Notes under the pieces: model-generated
What the model was told of the DNA's origin: nothing
Database searches by the model: none
The model's input: the letters and a program-made list of their open reading frames with translations, nothing else
Translations under genes and position numbers: made by a program
Source: Companilactobacillus mindensis DSM 14500
Lineage (GTDB): Bacteria; Bacillota; Bacilli; Lactobacillales; Lactobacillaceae
DNA: 64,000 bases
Assembly: GCF_001434275.1 (NCBI RefSeq)
Contig: NZ_AZEZ01000004.1
Location: 62,001 to 126,000, forward strand
Direction: 5' to 3'
Shown here: piece after piece, positions 1-8,303 of the stretch
Position numbering within the stretch: the first letter of the stretch is position 1
Layout of the letters: every line of letters begins with the position of its first letter

Positions 1-702
1 TTCTTTGGCGAAATTTAACTCGTCAGCGATTGGATATGAAACTTTTCTAAAGTCGATTCCACCATAACCAGTATCATCAAAAGTTATAATTGAGTACTGA
101 GCGCGTCTGTCAGCACTCAATTTTTGCCAGGCGGTATATGGTTGACCAATCGAGCCAGGATTGATGACTAATTGATCATTGCTGCTAGTACGAAGCAATT
201 GATGATGCGTGTGGCCATAGATAGCCAGATCATAAGGCTTTTGAAATAGCAGTTCATCGAAGTTTTGCTGTTTTTCATACGGTAAGAGCTCGTGACCAAA
301 GTCTTTTTTGGGATAGTTATGTGCTAAGAGAATCTTCAGGCCGCTGACAGACGTTTCAGCATAGATAGGCCAATGCTGCATCTGATTGAGGTATTTGGTG
401 CTCAGGTGATTAAAGGTATATTGCAAAAGCTCCACAATATAGGTAGTTTGGGGCTCATCGATGTACTGCTTGCTGATTGAAAGGATGTCCTCAAATAGAA
501 AGTCGTCCCAATTGCCACGAATCATTTGGGTAGTGTTGATTGAATTCAGCAATCTCAAAATCGAGTCGGTCCCGGGTCCAGGCATTAATAGGTCGCCGAG
601 AAACCAGTATTCATCAACATTTTGTGATTCCGCATCTTCAACGACATGCTTGAAGGCAGTGAAGTCACCGTGAATATCAGAAATTATTGCTACCTTTTTC
701 AT
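1..702 (-). CDS. Metallophosphoesterase, YfcE/MJ0936-like (3' end beyond the window)
   Basis: Partial gene: 234 codons are visible and the frame is still open at base 1. The start is the ATG at 702, preceded by an AAGGGGGC ribosome site. The translation shows the calcineurin-like metal-binding blocks in order: SDIHGDF at residues 8-14, FLGDLL around 34-39, GNWDD around 63-67 and YGHTHHQ near 165. These residues bind the two metal ions in this superfamily. The spacing and small size fit the YfcE/MJ0936 group of cytoplasmic phosphodiesterases, whose natural substrate is usually unknown. The family call is solid, but no substrate is inferred. The gene stands alone here, with a 500-base gene-poor gap upstream. 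Confidence 0.85.
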   Translation of the reverse strand, partial: MKKVAIISDIHGDFTAFKHVVEDAESQNVDEYWFLGDLLMPGPGTDSILRLLNSINTTQMIRGNWDDFLFEDILSISKQYIDEPQTTYIVELLQYTFNHLSTKYLNQMQHWPIYAETSVSGLKILLAHNYPKKDFGHELLPYEKQQNFDELLFQKPYDLAIYGHTHHQLLRTSSNDQLVINPGSIGQPYTAWQKLSADRRAQYSIITFDDTGYGGIDFRKVSYPIADELNFAKE

Positions 703-804
703 GTTTGTGCCCCCTTCTTTATATTTTGATTTTGGCGGTTAAGTTTAATTTAGCACTTTTTGTGGTTTGACGGTCTGTTTCTTTGGTCTTGTTTTTTGAT
801 GGCT

Positions 805-821
805 ATGTTTTCGTAAAACAT
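805..821. repeat. Dispersed palindrome, copy 1
   Basis: A 17-base inverted repeat, ATGTTTT CGT AAAACAT. The same 15-base core occurs at 1083-1097 and again at 60389-60405, always in gene-poor sequence. It could be an operator or the core of a small dispersed repeat. Its function is unknown. Confidence 0.5.
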
Positions 822-1082
822 ATATTTTAAATATTGCTTCATCAAAAAAATCATTATTAAGAATACTGATGACGCATTTATTGATCCATTTCATCTTAAA
901 GTCCATCAACTCATCGATGATCTTTCATAGAATTCGCCTCTCAGCACGCTTCTATCGCCTTTTTGAACTAATGTTCGACCGAATTTAAGCTTTAGCACCC
1001 GAGCTATTCATTACAAACGCTTATTTAAAGGCATTTTACTATTCAATCACCCTAATACCCTTTTGTTGATCAAATGGATAGT
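822..1082. other. Gene-poor interval, possibly decayed coding sequence
   Basis: The 500 bases between the phosphoesterase and recQ contain no gene I can support. Between the two palindromes the plus strand reads as short protein-like segments broken by stops, for example one ending IDPFHLKVHQLIDDLS and another reading SARFYRLFELMFDRI. This may be a dead gene, but I recognise no family and the segments are too short to be sure. Confidence 0.2.
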
Positions 1083-1097
1083 TGTTTTCGTAAAACA
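1083..1097. repeat. Dispersed palindrome, copy 2
   Basis: The 15-base core TGTTTTCGTAAAACA, identical to the core at 805-821 and 60389-60405. It lies about 110 bases downstream of the recQ stop codon, beyond the recQ terminator. Confidence 0.5.
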
Positions 1098-1127
1098 TTT
1101 ATTACTCTTTCCTTTTGCTTAATTTCC

Positions 1128-1163
1128 ACAAAAAAATAGTCAATTATTCAACTAATTGACTAT
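1128..1163 (-). terminator. Rho-independent terminator of recQ
   Basis: An 11-base perfect stem (ATAGTCAATTA and its complement) with a 6-base loop. On the minus strand it is followed directly by a run of T, 45 bases after the recQ stop. Confidence 0.75.
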
Positions 1164-1207
1164 CTATTAATAAACATATTATTTATTTTAACACTCATAC
1201 CTACTTA

Positions 1208-2998
1208 TTAGGCCTCTTGAAAGTCTTTTATTTCACCAATAAAATCGGGTCCATATTGCTCTAATTTGACCTTTCCTACACCACTGACAGCCAAGAACTC
1301 TTGGTCATTAGTTGGCAATTTGACGCTCATGTCCTTCAAGGTTCGATCGGAAAAGATCATAAACGGTGGCAACCCCTGCTGCTTTGCGAATTTCAAGCGC
1401 AGTGCTCGCAGTTTTTCAAAGAGATCGACGTCAAAACTCCCATCAGCAACCATCGACTTAGGTTTGACTGTTTCTTGACGAAGATCTTGCTTTCTAGCCA
1501 CATTCATTTTCCCTTTGAGGACCGCTAGACCCTTCTTTGACACTAATAGGGTTGGATATTCCCCACCGCTGCTTTTGAGAAAGCCATTTGCGGTCAAAAA
1601 ATCTATCAAACGGCTGACATCCTTCAAGGTTCGATCCTTGAATATGCCAAAAGTCGACAATTTTTCAAAGTGACGCCAGTCGTTAGCCATGTTATCTTTA
1701 CCCACTAATACTCTAGTGACGACTTTTTTCCCATAGCGCTGATTCATGCGTACCACACAGCTCAAAACTTTCTGCGTATCAGCTGTCGCATCGGTCAATT
1801 CCCGATCATCCAAACAGTTAGAGCAGCGTCCACAAGGCGTCGTATTGGTTTCACCAAAATAATCTAAGACAAACTTCATCAGACAAGCTTGTGTCTGGGC
1901 AAAACGGCTGATTTCAAACAGTTTATTACGTAAACTGAGCTTGTATTGGTCGTCCCCTTGGGATTTATCGATAAAAAACTGGTGGAGCCGCAGATCAGCT
2001 GGCGTATAGAGTAAAATTGCCTCAGCTGGCAGGCCATCACGTCCAGCACGCCCTACTTCCTGATAGTAACTCTCGATCGTCCCTGGGATCGTAAAGTGCA
2101 AAACGTACCTGACGTTAGTCTTGTTGATTCCCATACCAAAGGCGTTAGTTGCCACAATGACATTGATTCGATCGAACAAGAAGTCTTCTTGTTGCTGGTG
2201 GCGTTCTTGATCGCTCAAACCGGCATGGTAGCGTCCTACTTTGACATCGTTGTCGTTGAGAAATTTATAGATATTATCGACGTCTTCTCGACGTCCAGCA
2301 TAAATGATACCTGACTCATCGATATGATTTTTGACATAATTCAAAACATACTCTGATTTATCAACGCCCCGTTCGATCTTCAAGGCTAAATTATTACGTT
2401 CAAAACCAGTCTTAATGATATTTTGGGCGGGTACTTGTAAGATACTAGCCAAGTCATCCTGAACTTGTTCAGTCGCCGTAGCCGTCAAAGCTAGCCACGC
2501 AGGTTCTCCCGGTAATTGTTGCAATGGTTCGATCATTTTCAAATAACTATTGCGAAAATCGTGTCCCCAAGAAGACAACACGTGAGCTTCATCGATAGCT
2601 ATCAGTGAAATATCCAGTGCCGACAACCAACTGTAAAATTCATCATCGACAATTTTCTCCGGAGCCACGAAAAGTAATTTGACGGCACCGCTTTCGATAT
2701 AGCGCATCCGTTCTTCACGGTCATGCCATTCAACGGTACTGTTCAAAAACGTTGCGGGGATCCCTACCTCATTGAGACTGTCGACTTGATCCTTCATCAA
2801 AGAAATCAAAGGAGAGACTACCAAAGTGACCCCTGGTAGCAAAGTAGCTGGCAGTTGGTAACAGATAGACTTTCCCCCACCTGTCGGCATGATACCCATT
2901 GCTTTTTGACCATCCATGACCTTTTGGATCAGTTCTTTTTGACCGGGTCTAAACGTATCATAACCAAATTTTTCTTTTAATGTCGCTTCTAAATTCAC
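1208..2998 (-). CDS. recQ: ATP-dependent DNA helicase RecQ
   Basis: A 596-residue 3'-5' DNA helicase that unwinds recombination and replication intermediates. Visible features are Walker A in MPTGGGKSICYQLPA (about residues 37-51), the DEAH box in LIAIDEAHVLSSWGHDFR (about 131-148), the TATAT motif, and motif VI in YYQEVGRAGRDGLPAEA. A RecQ zinc site follows, with cysteines in QACLMKF and PCGRCSNCLDD, then a winged-helix RQC region and a C-terminal HRDC domain (about 510-590). Length is normal for the short bacterial RecQ form. The start is a GTG with a GGGGAGT ribosome site. It is downstream of the tetR/ABC genes on the same strand with a 64-base gap, and it has its own terminator. Confidence 0.95.
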   Translation of the reverse strand: MNLEATLKEKFGYDTFRPGQKELIQKVMDGQKAMGIMPTGGGKSICYQLPATLLPGVTLVVSPLISLMKDQVDSLNEVGIPATFLNSTVEWHDREERMRYIESGAVKLLFVAPEKIVDDEFYSWLSALDISLIAIDEAHVLSSWGHDFRNSYLKMIEPLQQLPGEPAWLALTATATEQVQDDLASILQVPAQNIIKTGFERNNLALKIERGVDKSEYVLNYVKNHIDESGIIYAGRREDVDNIYKFLNDNDVKVGRYHAGLSDQERHQQQEDFLFDRINVIVATNAFGMGINKTNVRYVLHFTIPGTIESYYQEVGRAGRDGLPAEAILLYTPADLRLHQFFIDKSQGDDQYKLSLRNKLFEISRFAQTQACLMKFVLDYFGETNTTPCGRCSNCLDDRELTDATADTQKVLSCVVRMNQRYGKKVVTRVLVGKDNMANDWRHFEKLSTFGIFKDRTLKDVSRLIDFLTANGFLKSSGGEYPTLLVSKKGLAVLKGKMNVARKQDLRQETVKPKSMVADGSFDVDLFEKLRALRLKFAKQQGLPPFMIFSDRTLKDMSVKLPTNDQEFLAVSGVGKVKLEQYGPDFIGEIKDFQEA

Positions 2999-3062
2999 TA
3001 AAATACTCCCCGTTTCAAAGTAATGATAAATCTAGCATAGCACATCGTTTTTCAGAGATAAA

Positions 3063-3707
3063 TTATTTCCTGACCGCTCGCAAAATCATATTTTCAATAT
3101 TGCTCAGATCCGTTTGGATTTGGGCTTTGTCCGCAGTTGGAATGATTCTTTGACTTTGCAAAAAGTAAAAATAGAGTTGACTGGCAACTAAACGAACGAA
3201 TTGGATCATATCAATGTCGGTTCTCATCTCACCAGTTTCTTGCAGCACTTGCCAAATATTTTTAACAAACATCCCTTTGAGCGATGCTATCTTCTTTAGC
3301 AACAGATCTTTCACTTTATCGTTGATCATAACTTGCGAGAAAAGAATGATAGCTGCATCTTTGTTCTGTACTAAAAAGTTAAACCGGTTCGTAATAATGA
3401 AGTGGATCAAACTGTTCAGACTCTGATTGTTTTGGGCTACATCAGTCGCAAATTCTTTTCCATAAGCTGGCAAGATATGTTCAATGATCGGTTCGATAAT
3501 GAATAGCAACAGATCTTCCTTAGACTTGAAATATTTAAAGATCGTCGCTTGACTCATCCCTGAACTTTTGGCGATCTGAGCCGTTGACGTTCCATCGTAG
3601 CCTTGTTCTGAAAAGAGTTTTAGGCTGGCTTTGATAACTTGCTTTTTACCGTGGGGCATGTCGGTATTAGTCAACCAAATGCCGACATCTTCAAATGCGT
3701 TTTCCAT
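3063..3707 (-). CDS. TetR/AcrR-family transcriptional repressor of the adjacent ABC exporter
   Basis: A 214-residue one-component regulator. The N-terminal TetR helix-turn-helix is clear: KQVIKASLKLFSEQGYDGTS, then TAQIAKSSGMSQATIFKYF and KSKEDLL (about residues 21-68). The variable C-terminal half should bind the inducer. A 16-residue extension precedes the usual domain start. The ATG at 3707 has a GAAAGG ribosome site inside the end of the permease gene, 5 bases from its stop, so the gene is the last member of the ABC operon. A perfect GTGAGT-N4-ACTCAC palindrome upstream of that operon (5407-5422) is the likely operator, which would make this an autoregulated efflux cassette. The ligand is unknown. 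Confidence 0.88.
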   Translation of the reverse strand: MENAFEDVGIWLTNTDMPHGKKQVIKASLKLFSEQGYDGTSTAQIAKSSGMSQATIFKYFKSKEDLLLFIIEPIIEHILPAYGKEFATDVAQNNQSLNSLIHFIITNRFNFLVQNKDAAIILFSQVMINDKVKDLLLKKIASLKGMFVKNIWQVLQETGEMRTDIDMIQFVRLVASQLYFYFLQSQRIIPTADKAQIQTDLSNIENMILRAVRK

Positions 3708-3712
3708 AATTG

Positions 3713-4654
3713 TTAGACCTTTCTATATTTCTTTAAACCGAGAATGTTCATTACTGTCAAAATTACTAAGAAGACCAATAAAATGCCGATATCAGGCAAG
3801 ATCTGTAAAAATCCGTTTCCTGACATGACAATGCCACTCAAAGCATCCCCCGCGTATTTTAACGGCAAGATATAGGAAATCACTTTGACGCCATTTGCCA
3901 TCGTGTCCAAAGGAATGATACCTGAGAAGAAGACTTGGGGCACAATGACTAAAGGAATAAATTGCATCATCTGAAACTCCGACTTAGCAAAGGTCGACAT
4001 CAAAATACCAAAAGCTAAGGCAACTAACGCTAAGATGAAGTTAATCAAAATTACGTAAAGAATATTCCCAACTACTTCCACTTTTAAAGCCCAGACTGTA
4101 AATAAGACGATGATCAAGGTTTGAATGATGGCTAAACCGCCGTAACTGAGCATATATCCGAAGACAATCTCTGAACGTTTAACTGGTGTTGCCAATAGTC
4201 GATTCAAAGTTCCTGACGTCCGTTCGTTCAACAAAGCCATCCCTGAGATCAAGAAGACAAAGAAGAAGACGAAAAATCCCATCAAGATTGGCACGATCTT
4301 ATCAAAGAAGTTAGTATCGCTATTACCGTACTGGTAATGATTGATGATCTTACTCTGCGTTTGCTTTTTTGGTGCTTGGTTAGGTAGTTGACTTTGGATC
4401 TTCGTTAAAGCATTTTGAGCCTTTTTATCAGTCGTATATTTATGCGTATCGACATGACTAACTTTATCCAAGGTCTTAACTAAGGACGTATTGACGTTGA
4501 CTGTGGCCAAATCGACATTGGTTGACGAATTAGTTGAAAAAACTAGCTTCATTAAAAATAATACTAGAATTGGAGCTAAAAACATCAACATCAAGGTTCT
4601 TTTATCCCGAAATAATTCTCTCGTAACTCTTTTAGCGATAGAGATTGTTCTCAT
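3713..4654 (-). CDS. ABC-2 type exporter permease subunit
   Basis: A 313-residue membrane subunit of the ABC-2 (DrrB/NodJ-like) class. It has one hydrophobic segment near the N-terminus (TLMLMFLAPILVLFLMKLVF), then an extracytoplasmic region of roughly 90 residues rich in K, T and Q. About five further membrane segments run from residue ~125 to the end (IPLVIVPQVFFSGIIPLDTM is typical of the family). The start ATG at 4654 has a GGAGGCGATC ribosome site and overlaps the end of the ATPase gene by 23 bases, so the two are translationally coupled. With the ATPase it should form a drug or peptide exporter. The substrate cannot be read from sequence. Confidence 0.88.
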   Translation of the reverse strand: MRTISIAKRVTRELFRDKRTLMLMFLAPILVLFLMKLVFSTNSSTNVDLATVNVNTSLVKTLDKVSHVDTHKYTTDKKAQNALTKIQSQLPNQAPKKQTQSKIINHYQYGNSDTNFFDKIVPILMGFFVFFFVFLISGMALLNERTSGTLNRLLATPVKRSEIVFGYMLSYGGLAIIQTLIIVLFTVWALKVEVVGNILYVILINFILALVALAFGILMSTFAKSEFQMMQFIPLVIVPQVFFSGIIPLDTMANGVKVISYILPLKYAGDALSGIVMSGNGFLQILPDIGILLVFLVILTVMNILGLKKYRKV

Positions 4655-5375
4655 TTTGGATCGCCTCCGCTTTCAAAAATACCTCTTCGATTGAATTGAC
4701 TTGGTACGCTTGTTTCAAACTGTACGGATCGTTATAAGCAATGATCTGCCCACCTAACAATAAGGCCACATCATCAGTCAATTCAGCTTCATCCATCACG
4801 TGAGTCGTGACTAGGATCGTCTTGCCTTGGTTACGTAGATTCTGCAATTCAGACCAGATCTGTCGACGCAAAGCTGGATCCACGCCAACAGTCGGTTCAT
4901 CCAAAATTAAGATCTGATTGAAACCTAATAACGCAATCGCTAAAGACAATCGCCGTTTCATCCCGTCTGAATAGCCACTGACCCGTTTGTCCAAAGCCTT
5001 CGTCAAATCAACGACTTGGGTAACATGTTTGATCTGTTGTGCTGCAGCAGTCTTAGTGAGTTCTTTCATGTCCGCATAAAACTGTAGATTCTCTCGGCCG
5101 GTCAATTGTTCGTACAGAGCGTCTGATTGAGCCATATAGCCGATTTTCCCTAAGAGCTTACGATTGGGCATCTTCTGATTAAAAATCGTTGTCTGGCCAC
5201 TATCTGGGACTTCCATCCCTAGGATTACCTTGATAATAGTCGACTTCCCTGCACCGGAAGGACCGATCAAGCCAATGATCCGTCCCTGAGGGACTTGAAA
5301 ATTGATGTTTCTCAACACTGTCTGCTTGCCAAATTTCTTAACAACGTTATTTAACGAGATTATTGCTTCATACAT
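4632..5375 (-). CDS. ABC exporter ATP-binding subunit
   Basis: A 247-residue ATPase of the DrrA/CcmA class. Walker A is GPSGAGKSTIIK (about residues 38-49), the signature is SGYSDGMKRRLSLA (about 131-144) with the serine of the usual SGG replaced by YSDG as often seen in DrrA-like proteins, Walker B is LILDEPTVGVD, and the switch histidine is in LVTTHVMDEAEL. It drives the permease encoded next. First gene of a three-gene minus-strand operon (ATPase, permease, TetR). The ATG has a GGAGG ribosome site. A TetR-type palindrome lies 32 bases upstream of the start, where it can block transcription. Confidence 0.9.
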   Translation of the reverse strand: MYEAIISLNNVVKKFGKQTVLRNINFQVPQGRIIGLIGPSGAGKSTIIKVILGMEVPDSGQTTIFNQKMPNRKLLGKIGYMAQSDALYEQLTGRENLQFYADMKELTKTAAAQQIKHVTQVVDLTKALDKRVSGYSDGMKRRLSLAIALLGFNQILILDEPTVGVDPALRRQIWSELQNLRNQGKTILVTTHVMDEAELTDDVALLLGGQIIAYNDPYSLKQAYQVNSIEEVFLKAEAIQNENNLYR

Positions 5376-5406
5376 TAGTGTTTCCTCCGTGGTAAAAGTT
5401 GAGTGA

Positions 5407-5422
5407 GTGAGTATTTACTCAC
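5407..5422. promoter_or_regulatory. Probable TetR operator of the ABC exporter operon
   Basis: A perfect palindrome, GTGAGT-ATTT-ACTCAC, lies between the adaB terminator and the ATPase start. Its position in the leader of the operon that encodes a TetR repressor suggests autoregulation. The assignment is inferred from symmetry and position. Confidence 0.6.
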
Positions 5423-5461
5423 CTAAATTTAAAGCTAGTATAAGCTATTCTTACGCAAATG

Positions 5462-5497
5462 AAAAGACCTACCGAAAAAATTTCCGATAAGTCTTTT
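5462..5497 (-). terminator. Terminator after adaB
   Basis: The inverted repeat AAAAGAC ... GTCTTTT, with an inner CGGAAA/TTTCGG-type pairing, starts at the adaB stop codon. T-rich flanks occur on both strands. Confidence 0.6.
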
Positions 5498-5991
5498 ATT
5501 TGTTTGCTTGTTCTAAGTTTAATAACGCTTTTTTCATTGTCAAACCACCACGATAGCCCCCTAATTGGCCAGTTTTAGTCAAAACCCGATGACAAGGTAT
5601 CACCATTAGAAGCGGATTCTTACCGATTGCTGTCCCAACTGCTCGCATAGCCTTAGGTCGATCAATCTGTTGAGCCACCAAAGAGTAATTAGACGTCTGT
5701 CCATAGGGGATCCTTTTGCAGCTGCTTCCAAACTGCTTTTTGAAATGGCGTCCCAGTTATGTCAGTTTTAAAATCAAAAGTTTGTCGCCTGCCTTGTAAA
5801 TACTCACTTAATTGCAAAATATACGGTTCTATGACTGTTTTGTCAGCAATTAAGTCACGTTCTGGATAAAACCGTCTTAGTTCGGCAACCGTCCCCTCCT
5901 GTGAACCAACAAAAGCTAAGCCTAACTCAGTAGCTCCAACTAGATAATGATGTCCTAATATCTCATAAGAATGATAATAAATCGTCTGCAT
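5496..5991 (-). pseudogene. adaB: Methylated-DNA-[protein]-cysteine S-methyltransferase (AdaB/Ogt), frameshifted
   Basis: Would remove O6-alkyl groups from guanine by self-alkylation of a cysteine. The C-terminal part has the active site VIPCHRV and the following GGYRGG. The N-terminal 100 codons end in FQKAVWKQLQK and then leave the frame at a stop. Reading the other frame from there gives RIPYGQTSNYSLVAQQ, the expected family continuation, so one base too many lies near 5711-5718 (AAAAGGATC where AAAGATC or AAAGGATC is expected). Every other block is intact. The likely start is the ATG at 5991; upstream TTG and GTG starts are possible. It is divergent from adaA, matching the adaA/adaB pair of Bacillus. 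Either a recent inactivation or a sequencing error. Confidence 0.85.
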
Positions 5992-6086
5992 TTTTGTCAC
6001 CAACTTTTCTATATGCCTAGTATATGCTAAACTCTATTTAAAAATCTTGCAGTTTAATTCTTTAAACCAAACTACCGAGGCTCATT

Positions 6087-6629
6087 ATGAAACATCCCTT
6101 AACCCAAAAACGTTGGCAAACCATTATAACCAATCAGATCCCTAAACAGCCTTTTTTCTATGGCGTTAAAACAACCCACATCTTTTGCCGTCCCAACTGC
6201 CCTTCCAAAACTCCTAAAAGAGAAAATGTCGTGATCTTCGCCAACAGTGATGAAGCTTTAATTCAAGGTTTTCGTCCTTGCAAAAGATGTCTTCCCACTG
6301 GCAACAAATTACCCAATGACCTCTGGGTCACTGAGATCAAACAGTATCTCGCCGACAATTATCAGCAACACCTATCTTTGGAAAAGATTGCTGCTGACTG
6401 CCATGGGAGCGTCTCAAACTTACAACGGACCTTCGCTAAGGCAACTGGCATTAGTCCCACTAGTTACTTACAACAAATTCGTTTAAAGCATGCTAAAGAA
6501 CTGCTACAAGAGACTGACTATTCAATCAAAACGATTGCTGCTCGTTGCGGATTTAACAGTGACACTTACTTCAATACTTGTTTTAAAGAAAGCTTCACTC
6601 AAACGCCACAGCAATTTCGTCAAGCTTAA
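6087..6629 (+). CDS. adaA: AdaA-type methylphosphotriester-DNA methyltransferase and AraC-family activator
   Basis: A 180-residue sensor-regulator of the adaptive response to alkylation. The N-terminal Ada zinc domain has four cysteines at residues 34, 38, 65 and 68 (FCRPNC ... RPCKRC). In the family one of these accepts a methyl group from DNA phosphotriesters and so switches the protein on. Residues ~85-178 form an AraC-type double helix-turn-helix (LEKIAADCHGSVSNLQRTF; IKTIAARCGFNSDTYFNTCF). Unlike E. coli Ada there is no fused O6-methylguanine domain, which is the separate divergent adaB gene. The ATG has a GAGG ribosome site. The 95 bases between the two starts should hold both promoters. 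I could not identify an Ada box there. Confidence 0.92.
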   Translation: MKHPLTQKRWQTIITNQIPKQPFFYGVKTTHIFCRPNCPSKTPKRENVVIFANSDEALIQGFRPCKRCLPTGNKLPNDLWVTEIKQYLADNYQQHLSLEKIAADCHGSVSNLQRTFAKATGISPTSYLQQIRLKHAKELLQETDYSIKTIAARCGFNSDTYFNTCFKESFTQTPQQFRQA

Positions 6630-6776
6630 TGGATTTTTATTTCATCTTTATATAGAATAAATGTAATATATTGTAATTTTATTTTAAATGAGCTATTATT
6701 ATCAACGTGGTTAAGCGATTTCATCGGCAAAAAGCATCCCAAATATAATAATTAAGTTAAAGCTGCACTCGGTATC

Positions 6777-6834
6777 TTGCAAACTAACCTGAATTATTTA
6801 TAATTGTATTAATGCACAAACTGTAAGCGCATTA
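6777..6834 (+). promoter_or_regulatory. Promoter and cre-like site of the EIIA gene
   Basis: TTGCAA (6777-6782) and TATAAT (6798-6803) are separated by 15 bases, slightly short. A cre-like sequence, TGTAAGCGCATTAT (6821-6834), matches 12 of 14 positions of the CcpA consensus just downstream of the expected start point, where it would act as a roadblock. Inferred from sequence only. Confidence 0.45.
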
Positions 6835-6887
6835 TCTAAATTGACCCATTGATATATTTTTGAGATATTTTGAGGAGGAATTTTACT

Positions 6888-7367
6888 ATGGGGTTATTTT
6901 CAAGAAAAAAGGTCGATAAATTCGTGGCACCGGCTAGCGGTGAACTAATTCACTTGGATAAAGTCAGCGACCCAGTCTTTTCACAAAAATTAATGGGCGA
7001 TGGATTTGCCATAACTCCCGATCAAGATGAAATATTTGCGCCGATCGGTGGCGTTATTGGAACCGTCTTCCCTACTAAACACGCTTTGATGATCACTTCA
7101 GACCACGGCTTGGAAGTGATGTTGCACTTAGGCATCGATACGGTTGAACTAAACGGCAAGCCTTTCGAAACGTTCGTCAAAGAAGGCGACACTGTCAAAG
7201 CTGGTCAAAAATTGGCTACAATGGATTTGGCTCAAGTCAAAGCTGCCAATAAAGACACGGCTATCATGACGATCGTTACTAATTCCGATGCTGTCAAAGA
7301 CATGCCCGACTTCGAAGAAAAAGCTGTCAAACCTGGCGATGAAGCTTTGGACGTTACTGTAAAATAA
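6888..7367 (+). CDS. Stand-alone PTS EIIA component, glucose (Crr-like) family
   Basis: A 159-residue phosphocarrier of the sugar phosphotransferase system. Numbered from the ATG at 6888, it has the two family histidines: H65 in PTKHALMIT and the phosphorylated H80 in VMLHLGIDTVEL. The glycine-rich core GDGFAITP and a C-terminal MTIVTN strand are also present. An in-frame TTG at 6870 lies inside the GAGGAGG ribosome site, so 6888 is the real start. No EIIB or EIIC gene is nearby. It therefore must serve another permease or act in regulation, as Crr does in enterobacteria; that is inference. A terminator follows the stop directly. Confidence 0.9.
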   Translation: MGLFSRKKVDKFVAPASGELIHLDKVSDPVFSQKLMGDGFAITPDQDEIFAPIGGVIGTVFPTKHALMITSDHGLEVMLHLGIDTVELNGKPFETFVKEGDTVKAGQKLATMDLAQVKAANKDTAIMTIVTNSDAVKDMPDFEEKAVKPGDEALDVTVK

Positions 7368-7374
7368 ATCGTGG

Positions 7375-7405
7375 GAGCTGGAAAATACTTTCTGGCTCTT
7401 TTTTT
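7375..7405 (+). terminator. Terminator after the EIIA gene
   Basis: GAGCTGGAAA-ATAC-TTTCTGGCTC stem with one mismatch, followed by eight T on the plus strand. Confidence 0.8.
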
Positions 7406-7466
7406 GTATATATTTTTTTGTGAGTGAATTTGACTAACTGTATAATAGTTACAAGGAGGTTATCTT

Positions 7467-8294
7467 ATGGTTAAAATTCCTTATCTCTCAGGCTTTGAAG
7501 CCTACTTAAAAACTCGAAATATCTCACCCAAAGCACACACTGAGTACATGAATTCACTGACTGATTTTTTTAATTATACGATCCAACATAACAATGACTA
7601 TAAAATATCCGAAGATATCAAAGATGTCCACGAAATGGATGTCCGCCTATTTAAAAACTTTATGCTGGAAAACTTACAGCTCAGCGCTAGTACGATCAAC
7701 AAAGTCATCAGTAACCTCAACGTTTACTTCAAATATCTCTTCGGTGTCAAAAAGACTCCTGAAATACCGACTTTGAATATCAACAGCGTGACTGTTCCTA
7801 AACAGACTGACTTTCCGACGGTCGTTTTTTTGAAGCTTCCAGAGTACTTGAAGATGGATCTCAGTATTTATACGCGACTGTTGATTCTAATAATCTCTAA
7901 GGGTTTCAATTATAAAGAAGCACTTAAACCTGATTTTTATCAAAAATTTCAACAATTGGACTTTGATACCGCTCAAAAGCAATTTTTAAGCCAGTACCGA
8001 GATTATATCGAACCCTATAAAACTTTCTGGGACAATGACAATCTCTTCTTGAGCCGCAATCGTGGGGCTAATACGCCATTGTTGACTGTCAGTGCCTTGC
8101 ACCGAGATCTAAAACGAGATAGCGACGCAACTAAATTAGACTTAGCACCTAAAAAGCTTTACACGACGTTTATCTTGTTGGCTCTCAGTACAAAAGAGTT
8201 GTCGACCGACCAGCAACGAGCTTTAGACGCTTTGGATACGCCGTCATTAATGTATTATCGTCGACTCAAACGCGAAACTAATTATGATATTTAA
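7467..8294 (+). CDS. Degenerate tyrosine-recombinase-like protein (probably catalytically dead)
   Basis: A 275-residue protein with an N-terminal phage-integrase SAM-like core-binding domain (FEAYLKTRNISPKAHTEYMNSLTDFFNY ... STINKVISNLNVYFKYLF, spanning about residues 9-92 with gaps). The C-terminal half follows the length and pattern of an XerC/D catalytic domain, but the active-site residues are lost. The segment matching LRVSEL reads GFNYKEAL, so the first arginine is gone. The HxLR box reads KKLY, and the GH box is absent. Only a tyrosine near the end (LMYYRRLKRE) remains. Intact xerC and xerD genes lie elsewhere in the window. The ribosome site is AAGGAGG, and a LOG-family gene follows after 9 bases, so the two are probably cotranscribed. 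Possibly a DNA-binding or XerD-like accessory protein. Confidence 0.7.
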   Translation: MVKIPYLSGFEAYLKTRNISPKAHTEYMNSLTDFFNYTIQHNNDYKISEDIKDVHEMDVRLFKNFMLENLQLSASTINKVISNLNVYFKYLFGVKKTPEIPTLNINSVTVPKQTDFPTVVFLKLPEYLKMDLSIYTRLLILIISKGFNYKEALKPDFYQKFQQLDFDTAQKQFLSQYRDYIEPYKTFWDNDNLFLSRNRGANTPLLTVSALHRDLKRDSDATKLDLAPKKLYTTFILLALSTKELSTDQQRALDALDTPSLMYYRRLKRETNYDI

Positions 8295-8303
8295 GGAGTT
8301 ACT

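Noticed and set aside
805-1097. The dispersed palindrome as a CcpA cre site
   Set aside because: The central CG is offset by one base and the arms (TGTTTT/AAAACA) do not fit the TGNAANCGNWNNCA pattern.
6004-6086. Ada box between adaA and adaB
   Set aside because: No sequence close to known Ada boxes could be found by eye; promoters must be there but I cannot place the operator.
7467-8294. Active integrase marking a genomic island
   Set aside because: Catalytic residues are missing and no attachment repeats or mobile genes are nearby.
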